Positions 45,890 to 55,660 are shown, counted from the first letter of the stretch. The stretch: DNA of 64,000 bases from Hymenobacter sp. YIM 151500-1 (GCF_025979885.1 NZ_CP110139.1:186001-250000); one strand, 5' to 3'. Notes: a model not told the origin generated them from the sequence alone. Translations and numbers: made by a program.

Positions 45890-47479
45890 TTATCTGTAAG
45901 CTTTAGGGTTTCCCGTTAACTGGCGGAACAACTGTGATCCGCCCGAGTGCCGGGCCGCATCGTGAGGTCCAGATTCTACTAATATTATTTTATTATAATA
46001 CTTAAAAGTACCATCTGGCATCTTTTTTTTCGTTACTACCTCAGTATGGTGCCAAGTATAATTAGCCGGCTGTTTACTAAACCCAGCTGCTTTTGTAGCT
46101 GCCGTAAAATCATCATAGTACTTGCCGGTCATTTCGATAGTCACTGTGTTTTTTTCAGGACCCTTATACAAAAAGTTTCTGAAGTCAGGATAGCCGTTTT
46201 TCTTTACGGGTACGTTGTATCCCTTCTTTTTCGCCTCCGGATTTAGCCGTCCTCGGTGCTTGCTATTCGTAATTACCTTGCCACTCGCCGTCCTTAGGGG
46301 TTTCTGATTGTTGTTAGCGCACGCGTTATGCACGACAAGCATCCACTCCCCAACCAAATAAGTATGCCAGTCGGCCACCTCTACGTTGTAGACGGGCACT
46401 GGTTCGCCGATGCGGTGCTCGGCCTCGTGCAGGCCCACTAGCTGCCCGTCCGAGCGCAGCACGCGCGCGTCTTCCTCCAGCCGGCCCGCCTCCACCCAGC
46501 CGGCCGGCGTCCAGAACGGGTGCTCCGGCGTGGTCACGACGGAGGCGGGCCCCACTTGCAGCTCGACCAGGGTGGTGGCCTCATGCCGCATGGTTTGCAG
46601 CACGGGCTTGAGGGCCAGCTCCCCCGTCTCCTCGTGCCACGACCACACCAGGTCGCCCACGCGCACCTCCTCGATGTTCTTATAGCCGCCTTCTACGGCT
46701 ACGGGGGTGCCCGCCACAAAGCACCCCGTTACGGGCTTATACTTTCCGGTGAGTCGTTTTACTACGTTTGGCAGACTCTTACTCAAATTCTGAGCCTTGG
46801 TTGCTACGGTCAGCAGCTGTTTCTTGGCTAAACCCAGCGTCACCTTCGCTCCGGTAACTCTGGCTGCTGCTGTAGTTGCTCCTTTCTTCACTATTGTTCC
46901 CGTACCCAATGTAGCAACATCAAGTGCGAGAGAAAGTGTGTTGAATACCCCTTTCTTCTGATCTCCATCCCGTATTGCCTCCCCTACTCCTTGGGCAGGT
47001 CCTAGTATAGGAATCCAGCCCAGGATACTGGATTCGCCTTGAGATTTTCTTTCTTCGATCCCCTGTCTGACAGCTGCGAATGCTTCCTGCTTTAATTGGT
47101 TGACTTCGTTAACCACTTCGGGTGGCACTGGTGCCTGCCCTGATGTTACAAAGCTAATTTTGCCTTTACCCAAAGGACAATTAATGCAAGATTGAAACAC
47201 CAGTGCTTCGGCTCCACCTACTTTCACCGGGGAGTAAGCTTTCTGCCAGGTCTCGGGCTGAGGAAAACAAGGTTGCGGTACTCCCTTCGCCCTCTTAGTC
47301 AGGCTCTTACACACGGCAAACGTATGAATGTTGCGAGCTGCCCTGTTGTCCGTGATGTTTCCTATCAGAAGCCCCTGAACCTTGGTGGTGCGGGGAGTGG
47401 CTTTGAATGGGGACGGAATCAAGCCCTGGCTGCATTGCAGCAACGCCCCGGAAATAACATATTCGAGTGGATGTGGCAT
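45890..47479 (-). CDS. T6SS effector: PAAR-like (DUF4280) + Hint pretoxin + WHH-type nuclease
   Basis: 529 residues. Residues 1-115 are a DUF4280 PAAR-like spike-tip domain (CSQGLIPSPFK, then conserved Cys at about 57, 71, 98 and 101). Residues 120-250 are a linker with a hydrophobic stretch. Residues 252-387 are a Hint autoprotease module: GCFVAGTPVAVEGGYKNIEE, TTPEHPFWT, YNVEVADWHTYLVG and the splice-end VVHNAC, which would free the toxin tip. Residues 390-529 are the toxin: NYTWHHTEV (WHH 476-478) and GPHDAARHSGGSQLFRQL, typical of WHH HNH-fold DNases. It begins 8 bases after the vgrG stop. GC content jumps inside the Hint part, so the gene looks chimeric. Confidence 0.85.
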   Translation of the reverse strand: MPHPLEYVISGALLQCSQGLIPSPFKATPRTTKVQGLLIGNITDNRAARNIHTFAVCKSLTKRAKGVPQPCFPQPETWQKAYSPVKVGGAEALVFQSCINCPLGKGKISFVTSGQAPVPPEVVNEVNQLKQEAFAAVRQGIEERKSQGESSILGWIPILGPAQGVGEAIRDGDQKKGVFNTLSLALDVATLGTGTIVKKGATTAAARVTGAKVTLGLAKKQLLTVATKAQNLSKSLPNVVKRLTGKYKPVTGCFVAGTPVAVEGGYKNIEEVRVGDLVWSWHEETGELALKPVLQTMRHEATTLVELQVGPASVVTTPEHPFWTPAGWVEAGRLEEDARVLRSDGQLVGLHEAEHRIGEPVPVYNVEVADWHTYLVGEWMLVVHNACANNNQKPLRTASGKVITNSKHRGRLNPEAKKKGYNVPVKKNGYPDFRNFLYKGPEKNTVTIEMTGKYYDDFTAATKAAGFSKQPANYTWHHTEVVTKKKMPDGTFKYYNKIILVESGPHDAARHSGGSQLFRQLTGNPKAYR

Positions 47480-47487
47480 GGCAGAAC

Positions 47488-49188
47488 CTATACGATGTCG
47501 GTGTCGCGCGAGCTCATTCTGATTTTGTTCTCCGCCTTCATGGTGTATTTCTTCGTCTTCATAGAAATTTTCTGCTGGGCCTCGAACGAGATACTTTTAG
47601 CGTGCATTTTGATTTCTCCTTCATCACCCGCTTCAAGTGTTATATTTCCTTTGGTTTTAAGGGAAATACTTCCATCGCCTTTAAAGTTAATTTCTACAGA
47701 TGTATCCTCTTTATTGCCATTAGAAATAAGGATTTTTTGTTCACCAGGTGTATCAGTAAATACAAGTTTATTTCCGCCTGCCGTTTGAATTCCCTTGATA
47801 TCAGGAGAATAAGTTGCGTTTTGTTTGTTATGGACGTGGAATAAATTGCCCATTATTAATGGATATTCAGCACGGTTATGTTCGTAAACCACAAGCACCT
47901 GCGAGCCTACTTCTGGTATACATAATATTCCTTTACCATCACCGCTGTATGGAGTTACGTGCCTGATCCATACACTTTCAGCATGCTGAGGCTTCTTAAC
48001 TGGCCAATGATAGCGCACTCTGACGCGACCGAGCTTAAGTGGATCTTTTATATCTATAACATCAGCCAACTCAGCTTCCGCAACCGGCGGAATCACTGTC
48101 GGATTAGCAGGTGGTGTAGATAAGGAATGTAATATAGCAACAAACATATTTTCATAATTATGTTGTTGATCTACATAGTGACTAATAGTGATAACACGGT
48201 ATTTTCCTACCGAAATAATGCCAGAATGGTCGCTTCCTAAGCCCGTAGCTGTAACTTCAATGAGCATACCGATTTGAATATTCGGATTACCACTTCGGCC
48301 ATGGAAAGTTAGGTGAGCACCGGCGCGGGAAAGATCAGATGTTTGGGCAGCTTGAGTTAAGCTGCTTTGGCTAGTAGCAGGAAGTACTGGCTGGCTATAT
48401 GATGTTTGTCCATATAATTTATTTGAAACTTCATAAGTGGCTTTAGCCAACGGATTTACATTTAACTCTTTTGTGTCTACACTATTAAAACTTAGCCAAT
48501 GCTCATGATACAGAGGATTATAATATGATAGCTTTTGCTGAGGAGGATGAACCTTTGTCATTAATTGGTAAGAACCCCATACACCATCCAAAAATAAAAG
48601 TTCCGTAGATTCTTGAGTGGGTGAACCAATCTGTAATCTTTGTCCATCATAATAAAACCATTCATGATGTTCATGCAATAGTCTATTTAGAAAATCAAAA
48701 TTATTTTCTTTGTACTGTACAACATATTCTAATGGTTTATCAACCAAATTATTACTACGGTGCAATATATTGATAGGGTATAGTTCTAATATTTGGTTTA
48801 CAATATCAGCTAGTGTTTGATTGCAAAATGCACGCTTATGTACGCTGTCTACTAATAAATAAGTAGGGCTTTGTCCTTTAATAAGAATGCTACCAGTATA
48901 ATCATTGTCGCTAGTAATTATAAATTCTGTAATTATACCTAAAAAAGATAATTTATGAGGTGTATATGTAAGATAATGTAAGGCGGTTATTTCAATTGTA
49001 CTGCCAATTAATTCGCGATGAGTGTTTGTAATAAATCCAAGTTCTCGATTCTCCAATAAGTCGAATGGAATATTGATTTCAAAATTATGATGTGTGTACA
49101 CACTTTGATGAATACTCATGTAGTTTATTCCGCGAACAGGCAACCTACGGCCGGCGCAGTGAATATGTATGTGCACTTGTCGTGTCAT
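47488..49188 (-). CDS. vgrG: Type VI secretion spike protein VgrG
   Basis: 566 residues. The N-terminal two thirds is the gp27-like part (FLGIITEFIITSDNDYTGSI, FDFLNRLLHEHHEWFYYDGQ). About residues 375-465 are the gp5 OB-fold (DPLKLGRVRVRYHWPVKK, GILCIPEVGSQVLVVYEHNR then AEYPLIMGNLF). The end is a spike of short beta repeats (GDGSISLKTKGNITLEAGDE). It forms the trimeric needle tip of the T6SS iii and carries the PAAR-type effector encoded right downstream. The DNA is much more AT-rich than surrounding genes, pointing to horizontal transfer. First gene of a four-gene leftward operon. Confidence 0.92.
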   Translation of the reverse strand: MTRQVHIHIHCAGRRLPVRGINYMSIHQSVYTHHNFEINIPFDLLENRELGFITNTHRELIGSTIEITALHYLTYTPHKLSFLGIITEFIITSDNDYTGSILIKGQSPTYLLVDSVHKRAFCNQTLADIVNQILELYPINILHRSNNLVDKPLEYVVQYKENNFDFLNRLLHEHHEWFYYDGQRLQIGSPTQESTELLFLDGVWGSYQLMTKVHPPQQKLSYYNPLYHEHWLSFNSVDTKELNVNPLAKATYEVSNKLYGQTSYSQPVLPATSQSSLTQAAQTSDLSRAGAHLTFHGRSGNPNIQIGMLIEVTATGLGSDHSGIISVGKYRVITISHYVDQQHNYENMFVAILHSLSTPPANPTVIPPVAEAELADVIDIKDPLKLGRVRVRYHWPVKKPQHAESVWIRHVTPYSGDGKGILCIPEVGSQVLVVYEHNRAEYPLIMGNLFHVHNKQNATYSPDIKGIQTAGGNKLVFTDTPGEQKILISNGNKEDTSVEINFKGDGSISLKTKGNITLEAGDEGEIKMHAKSISFEAQQKISMKTKKYTMKAENKIRMSSRDTDIV

Positions 49189-50147
49189 AAGAAAAAACTT
49201 AATGGTTTATTTGAGTTGAGCTATTACTAGTAATGTCCTCCGTCATAGTGGGGTAATAATGATTATGGTGTAAATAAATAATGTATAAAGTTTTTAGCAT
49301 ACCAATTATAAAAAATAGCTTAGCCATCACTTTGTCAATCACTTGTATAGTGTAAAAACAAGGTATATTTATATAAAAGTTAAAAATCAGCAGATTATTA
49401 ATTAAGGCGGTGGTATATAGCGAAGTATGACGGTTTCGGGAACGGTGTGGCTGGGATGTAGCGCAAACGCGACTCTTCGCGTCTGCGCGTTGCTCGCCCG
49501 ATTAATACCGCAACGGTTCCACCGGTGCGCACGAGCAGACGCGCCGGGCCATGTCTTTATACAGAGTGTACACTGCTTTTGAAACCGCTGTAATCCCCCC
49601 ATGTGTCAGGCTCTGACGAAAAAAGCTTAGGCAATGGAGACCGTTTTCAGAGGTAATTTGGAAACAGAAACCACCTTAAGCTTTACACCACCGCCTTATT
49701 TTCGCTAAACATATGCCAAAGCACTATGTAGGCTGCTTAACAAGCTTTAGTTGAATACAAGATTTTGATAATCAGGACCATAATGTAAAGTGCTAGTGAG
49801 TGAGCAACAAATAGTCCGATGTAGTAAGCGTCACTATTTCTGTGACTTCTCACAGGGGATATACAAAATATGGTATAACTATAAATCACCTGACAGCCTT
49901 TGCAGATGACTACTCAAATAATGTGGGCGCAGCCAAGAATGATGAATGTAAAACAGCTGAAGCAGATAGCATCGCAGCACTCATTGTACCAGTGACGGCA
50001 GCGGACGTAGGTGAGCTATAGTAGTTTTGTGCATAGTGTGTCCACCACGCGAGTGTAGCGGCGCGACCCGTCGCGTCTGCTCGTTGACTGAGTAGTGTTC
50101 TGACAGCGTGGACAAGCAGACGCGACGGGTCGCGCCGCTACCACTGG
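49189..50147. other. 960-base gap upstream of vgrG: AT-rich leader and palindromic repeats
   Basis: 49189-49420 is very AT-rich and should hold the vgrG promoter; I could not pick out a unique element. 49450-49545 is a degenerate palindromic unit with CGCGTCTGCGCGTTG and GAGCAGACGCGCC. 49600-50040 has intermediate composition with no supported gene. 50055-50081 and 50115-50141 form a perfect 27-base inverted repeat starting GTAGCGGCGCGACCCGTCGC. No transposase remains could be recognised. Confidence 0.6.
50055..50141. repeat. Perfect 27-base inverted repeat
   Basis: Left arm begins GTAGCGGCGCGACCCGTCGC; the right arm at 50115-50141 is its exact reverse complement. The 33-base loop is unpaired. 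It lies 6 bases beyond the heparinase-like gene stop and may end its transcript. Similar in sequence to the degraded unit at 49450-49545. Confidence 0.85.
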
Positions 50148-52298
50148 CTACTCCCTGCTCACCTCCAGCTTCTGATGAAAACGCTGCTCCGGGGTGTGGA
50201 TAGTAAGCAGGTAGAGGCCTGGGGGCAGGGCCTGCCGGGGAATAAGCAGGCTGGTGCCCCGCGTGGGCGCCTGATGCACGAGCTGGCCGCTCAGCGTGTG
50301 CAGGGTTACGTGGGTGGCGGCTGGTGGGAGTTGCGGCAGGTGCAGGGGCTGAGCGGCGGCCGGCCAGGGGTTGGGAAACGGCGCCACTGACCCGGCTAAG
50401 CCGGCGGACTGGCTGCTGAGGGTGCGGCTCCAGGCGGCCAGGGGCTGCACCGGGGGCGCGGCGGCCGTACTGCCAGCCGGCACGAAGCGCACCGCAATAG
50501 TAGTGTTGGTAGTGCGGGCCGGGAACTGCACGGTGAGGTTTTTTACACCAGTGTTACGCTCCTCGGGCTGAGGCGGCTGGGCATCCACTACTACAAACTG
50601 CGCCCCGGCCGGAGCCAGAATGTGCACCCGCATGGTTTCGCCGCCCTGCGTAAGCGTGGCGGTAGCGCCGCTGATGGCAATGGCGGCTTTGGTGTGGAAA
50701 TTCCAGATAACCTCGACTGGACTGCTGGCCTGCACTTCATCCTGCACCAGCACCTGCTGGTTGCCCAGCAGCCGTATGCCGCGCTCCACGCGCGTGAGGG
50801 CACGGGCGTCGGTGGAGAAAGGCAGGTAGGCGTTGGTCATGTTGGTAATGGCGAAAGGCGCAGCGGCGTCGAAGCGGGTAATGCGGGCCGCGCCCTGGGG
50901 GTGCTGGTTGGCGAAGCGCAGGGGCTGCTGGTCGTTGGCGCTGATGGTGAGCGTGTTGTGGCCCTCGGTGCGGATGCGGTAGTAGGTGTTGCGCCGGCTG
51001 CCGTTGGCAAACTTGTACGTCTCCTGCTCGATGCCCAGGTCGAGGCCCCACCGCTGGCCGTTGGCGTCCAGCACAAAGCTGCCAATGTCGAGGTGGGCGT
51101 GGTTGGCCTGGTTGTCGCCGGCCTTGAAGCCCACATACCAGGCGCGCGGGTCGGTCCAGCTGCTGCGCAGGGTCGCCACGTCAATCCGGTCGAATCTGGC
51201 GTTGAGCGGCACCACGTTGGGAGTGGGCTGGCCCAGGCTGGGCTCGTACCAGAGCAGGGCCAGCACGCCGCCAGCCCCGTTGCGGTCCAGCTCGGCGCGG
51301 GCGTAAAAGCGGTTGTTAAACTGTCGGGCCAGCCACAGCATCACGGGCGCGCCAAACACCGACTCGTTCTGGTCGGCGTAATTGAAGCTGCGGTCCAGGG
51401 GACCAATCATGTGCAGGCGGTAGTCGCCGGTCTGGCTGAAGCCGGGGCGCTGTAGCAGGCCCAGGTCGGTGCTCAGCGCCGACTGCGCCGCCGCAATAAA
51501 CAGGCAGTTGTAGCGCGTGCCGTAGTTCCAGTAGGTCAGGCCTTCTTCGGAGCCGCCGTCGGGGGCGTACAGCTGCATGGTCACGGGCAGGTTGCGGGCC
51601 ACGTAGGTCAGGATAGAGTCGGCCAGGGGAGGCTGCTCGTCGGCTATGGCCAGGGCCGCCGTGCCCAGGCCGCCGTTGCACACCTGCCCCCAGTTGCTCT
51701 GCTTATTGGTCCACCAAGTGCCGCGCTGGTAGTGGCGCTGTCCGGGGCGCAGCCCTTTCTCCACCAGGGCTCGCCGGATGGTGGCGCGGTCGGCCGCCGA
51801 CAGCCGGTCGTACACCCAATCGTAGCCCAGGGCCACGGCTAGGCTCATTTCGCCGGTGTCGAGGAAGTGCGCGGGGTGCCAGTCAGGAAAAGCCGACACC
51901 GCCAGCAGGTTGGCACGGGTGGCCTCGGCCCAGCGGGCTTCGCCGCTGAGCTGGTACAGCAGCCCCAGCGTGGTAAGGCGGTTTACGGCCTCCCGGCTCA
52001 CGTCGAGCAGCCGGTCGTTGGTGATGACGTACTGCAGGGCCGGCTCCTGCAGCAGCGCCGTGCCCCGGCTAACCAGGCTGGCGTACTGTTGCCGCAGAAA
52101 CGGGTCCGTCACAATCAGGCCGCGGCGGGTCTGCACCTCGGCTGGCGTAAGCAGCAGGCGGGGATGCCCGGCTCGCAGGGAGGCCAGGTTGCCTTGCTGG
52201 GCCCGGCCCGGCAGGGCGGTGAGCAGCCAGCCGGCCGTCAGCAACCAGGCCAGCAGGCGGCGGGAGTTCTTCTTCTGGGAAGCGTTGCGTAGGTGCAT
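50148..52298 (-). CDS. Secreted heparinase II/III-like polysaccharide lyase with T9SS tail
   Basis: 716 residues. A signal peptide (LLAWLLTAGWLLTALPGRAQ) is followed by a helical toroid (HPRLLLTPAEVQTRR, GEMSLAVALGYDWVYDRLS, NWGQVCNGGLGTAALAIADE) and a beta-sandwich with NQANHAHLDIGSFVLDANGQ and RTEGHNTLTI, as in heparinase II/III and alginate lyase families. The final 80 residues (FPNPWPAAAQPLHL, LHTLSGQLVHQAP, LPPGLYLLTIHT) form a type A T9SS sorting domain, so the enzyme is exported across the outer membrane. It probably cleaves a uronic acid-containing polysaccharide; the exact substrate is unknown. Confidence 0.87.
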   Translation of the reverse strand: MHLRNASQKKNSRRLLAWLLTAGWLLTALPGRAQQGNLASLRAGHPRLLLTPAEVQTRRGLIVTDPFLRQQYASLVSRGTALLQEPALQYVITNDRLLDVSREAVNRLTTLGLLYQLSGEARWAEATRANLLAVSAFPDWHPAHFLDTGEMSLAVALGYDWVYDRLSAADRATIRRALVEKGLRPGQRHYQRGTWWTNKQSNWGQVCNGGLGTAALAIADEQPPLADSILTYVARNLPVTMQLYAPDGGSEEGLTYWNYGTRYNCLFIAAAQSALSTDLGLLQRPGFSQTGDYRLHMIGPLDRSFNYADQNESVFGAPVMLWLARQFNNRFYARAELDRNGAGGVLALLWYEPSLGQPTPNVVPLNARFDRIDVATLRSSWTDPRAWYVGFKAGDNQANHAHLDIGSFVLDANGQRWGLDLGIEQETYKFANGSRRNTYYRIRTEGHNTLTISANDQQPLRFANQHPQGAARITRFDAAAPFAITNMTNAYLPFSTDARALTRVERGIRLLGNQQVLVQDEVQASSPVEVIWNFHTKAAIAISGATATLTQGGETMRVHILAPAGAQFVVVDAQPPQPEERNTGVKNLTVQFPARTTNTTIAVRFVPAGSTAAAPPVQPLAAWSRTLSSQSAGLAGSVAPFPNPWPAAAQPLHLPQLPPAATHVTLHTLSGQLVHQAPTRGTSLLIPRQALPPGLYLLTIHTPEQRFHQKLEVSRE

Positions 52299-52463
52299 GG
52301 CGAAAAAGCGGGGCTAACGTTCAGAGAATAACATTCTTCCAAATATGTCAAGTGGAAGTTAGAAACCTAAAGTCAGCCCCGCACCCCCTCTCCTGGCCTG
52401 GCCGGAAGAGGGGATGCTGTTGCAGCGCGTGCCGCAGCGCCTAGCGCTTATCCCACCACCAGA

Positions 52464-54932
52464 CTATTCCACCACCAGGCGCCGGGCCTGCCCGCCGCCG
52501 CGCACCACGTACACGCCGGGAGCCAGCCCGGCGGGCAGCTCAAGCTGGAGGGAGCCGGTGGCGGGGAAGGTGGTCGTGAGCAGGACGCGGCCGGCCAGGT
52601 CGAGGAGCTGCACGGGCTGGCCGGCCGCCAGGCCAACTGCCGTAACGGAGCCGCGGGTGGGGTTGGGCCACAGCCGCAGGGTGGCGGCCAGGCCGGTAGG
52701 CACCACCACGGCCCGCACCGGCGACAAGGTTTCGGTGCCGTCGGTGTCGAGCTGGCGCAGGCGGTAGTACACGGTGGTGGCCCGGTAAGAAGCCAGGGCG
52801 GCATCCTCGAAGCGGTAGGTGCTCGGCAGCGGCGTGCTGCCCTGGCCCGGCACCCAGCCGAGGCGGCGGAAGTCGGCGCCATCAGCCGAGGCTTCCACGG
52901 CAAAGCCGCGGTTGTTGCGCTCGGCGGCCGTGGTCCAGGCCAGGTGCGCCACGGCGCCGCGGGCTTCGGCCGTAAAGGAGGCCAGCTCCACGGGCAGGGG
53001 CGTCAGGGGGCCGCTCAGGGTCAGGTTGGCGTTGTTGATGGCGAAGAAGATGTTGCCCACAGCTTGTACTTTCAGGCGGCCTTTGGTGGTGAGCAAGTTG
53101 GGCAGCCGCACCGAGGCCGAGCCGTCGTTGGGCGTGCTGGCCACCAGCACCGTGGGAAAGGTGAGGCCGCCATCCTCCGAAAACAGCACCTGCACATTGG
53201 CGCAGCTTACCGGCGCCTGGTCGGTGCCCAGCACGTCCCAGGTTAGGGTGTAAAGACTGCCGGGCGCGGCCGTAAAGGCTTCATTGGGAGCCGTAATCCG
53301 AAACGGACCGGCTTCAGCCACGGCCACCGCTACGTTAGCCGCCGCTACACCGCCCCCTCTGTGGTGGTTGTCGCGCACGGTGAGGCGGAAGTTGAGCTGG
53401 CGGGCCACCAAGGGCAGAATCTCGCCCACCGAAGCAGTATTGCTCAGAATAGCCGACAGCGCCGGAAATGTGCGCACCGGAGTGGCTACCGGTGCAAACG
53501 AGCGGAACAGCGGCGGGCCCGTGGGGTCGGTGGCGGCGTTGGCCAGGCCGGTAGGGTCGCCGCGGTCCAGCTGCTCCCAGGAATAGGTGAGGGTGTCGCC
53601 ATCCAGGTCGGAGCCGCGGCCGGCCAGGCTGAAGGGCGTGCCTTTAGGAATGGTGTAGGTGCTGGGCGGCACGCTCACGCTTGGCGGCCGGTTGCTGGTC
53701 GGCACCACGGTGCCGCAGGTTTGGCTGATGCGGGACAGGATGGCGCTGATGCTGCCGGCGTGAAAGTAGTCGATGCCACCGCCCACGTTGTCGGGGGCGC
53801 ACCGCGAGTCGTACGACATAATGGTGTTGCCGGCGCCCGGCTCGAAGGCCAGCTCAGTGCCGCGGTTGCCGTTGCCGCAGTTGCCCTTGTCGCCATTGAA
53901 CGTGTGGCCGGAGCCGAGCTGGTGGCCGATTTCGTGCACCAGCACATCAGCCATACTGCGCGCCGACGAACCCGTTGAAGAGCCCCCGCCTTTGTGGCTG
54001 GCTCGGCACGTAACGCCCACGTAGGCTATGCCCGAGTAGCCGTTGCTGCGGTAGCCCAGCACGTGGCCTATGTCGTACGCATCCGAGCCCAGCACGGTAG
54101 TAACCTGCGTGCGGTTGGTTTCCATCAGGTCCGAAGGACTGGCATTATCGTATGGGTCGGTGGCCGGGTCGAGGTAGATGAGCTTATCGGTGCCAGCTAC
54201 CAGCACGAGCCGGAGCGCCAGGTCCCGCTCATAAATGGCGTTCAGGGAGTTGACCAGCCTGTTCATGCTCTCCACGGTGCCCTGTACACTGTTGCCCCCC
54301 AGCTTCTGCACGTACTCGCCCGTAGCGGCCAGGGCCAGGCGCAAAACCCGAATCTGGGAGCCGTAGGGCGCTGGCGCGGCGGGCGGAGTGCCGCCCTGGG
54401 GCCGCTGGGCCTGGCCCGGCACGGGCAGGGCCAGGCAGGTAAACTCCGGCCGCTCCTGGGGCTGGCTCTGATACAAGGCGGGGTTAGCGGCGTCGGCCTG
54501 CACCTGCACGGTTCCCGTAGCTGTCAGGATTTGGGCGTGCAGGCCCTGAGACGTCCACTCCAGCCGGGCCGTGGTGGCAGGCTCGTCGAGGGCACGGGCG
54601 GCGTAGGTCCGGATCTGAGGGTAGCGGGCCGCCAACGCCGGGGCCATTACCGGCACTTGCGTCACCAGAAAGCGGTGCAGGGTGCCGTCGGGGTAGGGCA
54701 GCTCCAGCGGTACGGCTTCGGTGGGGCGGGTTTCGGGCGGGGCCTGGGCCAGGCGGGCCGTAAGGCGGGCGGCATCCAGCCGAAACCACTGGCCCGGCGC
54801 GGCTGCGGTGCCCCGCGCCGCCGGCCCCGGCACCGCCCGCCACAACGGCTGCTCGTCCGATTGGCCCCAGCCGGGCCTGGCTAACAGAAATAATCCAACA
54901 AGCAGCGTAGTAAGCCGGTAGTTTCGTTTCAT
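52464..54932 (-). CDS. Secreted reprolysin-like metalloprotease with T9SS tail
   Basis: 822 residues. Signal peptide (LTTLLVGLFLLARPGWGQ), propeptide-like region to about 210, then an M12-type zinc protease domain with HEIGHQLGSGHTFNG (the HExxHxxGxxH motif) and the Met-turn in NTIMSYDSRCAP. It is followed by fibronectin- or PKD-like domains (FRITAPNEAFTAAPGSLYTL) and the C-terminal LRLWPNPTRGSVTAVGL ... APGVYVVRGGG type A T9SS domain. It would digest proteins outside the cell. The ATG at 54932 starts the signal peptide. Same strand as the lyase gene. Confidence 0.92.
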   Translation of the reverse strand: MKRNYRLTTLLVGLFLLARPGWGQSDEQPLWRAVPGPAARGTAAAPGQWFRLDAARLTARLAQAPPETRPTEAVPLELPYPDGTLHRFLVTQVPVMAPALAARYPQIRTYAARALDEPATTARLEWTSQGLHAQILTATGTVQVQADAANPALYQSQPQERPEFTCLALPVPGQAQRPQGGTPPAAPAPYGSQIRVLRLALAATGEYVQKLGGNSVQGTVESMNRLVNSLNAIYERDLALRLVLVAGTDKLIYLDPATDPYDNASPSDLMETNRTQVTTVLGSDAYDIGHVLGYRSNGYSGIAYVGVTCRASHKGGGSSTGSSARSMADVLVHEIGHQLGSGHTFNGDKGNCGNGNRGTELAFEPGAGNTIMSYDSRCAPDNVGGGIDYFHAGSISAILSRISQTCGTVVPTSNRPPSVSVPPSTYTIPKGTPFSLAGRGSDLDGDTLTYSWEQLDRGDPTGLANAATDPTGPPLFRSFAPVATPVRTFPALSAILSNTASVGEILPLVARQLNFRLTVRDNHHRGGGVAAANVAVAVAEAGPFRITAPNEAFTAAPGSLYTLTWDVLGTDQAPVSCANVQVLFSEDGGLTFPTVLVASTPNDGSASVRLPNLLTTKGRLKVQAVGNIFFAINNANLTLSGPLTPLPVELASFTAEARGAVAHLAWTTAAERNNRGFAVEASADGADFRRLGWVPGQGSTPLPSTYRFEDAALASYRATTVYYRLRQLDTDGTETLSPVRAVVVPTGLAATLRLWPNPTRGSVTAVGLAAGQPVQLLDLAGRVLLTTTFPATGSLQLELPAGLAPGVYVVRGGGQARRLVVE

Positions 54933-55660
54933 AGCGTGGTAAGTGGGACAGAAGCAACTGCTCACGGCCTGTGGCCGTAACTTGCTGTCGGCCAAGTTGG
55001 CAGTGAGAAAGCAAAACAAGCAACCAACGAGGCGCTGGTTCCCCACCAGTGCAGCCCAGGCACGGCTAATCACGAGTAAGTATAAACGAGTATTGGAAAT
55101 GGTAAATCGTCTTTAAAAAATCTTGCTTTTAGCAATAAGCGGTATTGGTATTATACCATACAAGATTTTGGCCTCGGTGCAACTACTGTATGTGCACAGA
55201 TAGAAAGCTCCCGCTGTGCTCGTGCCTCCTCAAGCCTGCACTGAATAAATAGACGATTTTGCGGCGCCGGCCGAAGCATCTGGCACCCTGACGCTACAGT
55301 TACCAGTACACGTGAGTGCCTGAACAAGCGCGGCAAGACGATGTATCTGCTGCTCCTCGCTGCCTGTCGACGTAGCTTGGTAAGGTTGCAATTATGGTGT
55401 GAGGGCGGCGTGGAAAGCAAGTAAGCAAGCTGACCCCGCACAAATTATTTGCGCTCTTATATATTATATAATATCAATGTATTCTGAAATTCGCCCAACT
55501 TTCCCCAATTTTGACAATTGGTACAAACGTGTCCTCAACCTACTATTCAGGTAGCCCAAACGGATTTAACTGCCGCAATCTGCCTGAGTTTCAATTTCGT
55601 TGTTAGGACGGTTTGCCCCGGTGCTGCTCACTACCTCTGCTTCTCACACCAGTATTGCTC
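54933..55660. other. Intergenic stretch, no feature supported
   Basis: This 730-base part of the 1.2-kb gap between the metalloprotease and the alpha/beta hydrolase holds no convincing gene, repeat or tRNA. 55060-55160 and 55440-55500 are AT-rich and may include promoter sequence of the metalloprotease and of the lipoprotein remnant. Confidence 0.4.

Noticed and set aside
49402..49602. 66-codon minus-strand frame in the gap upstream of vgrG
   Set aside because: It reads through a degenerate palindromic unit, lacks any recognisable feature and has no plausible leader.
53361..54884. Plus-strand frames opposite the metalloprotease
   Set aside because: Shadow frames of a gene with a clear HExxHxxGxxH motif; no domain of their own.
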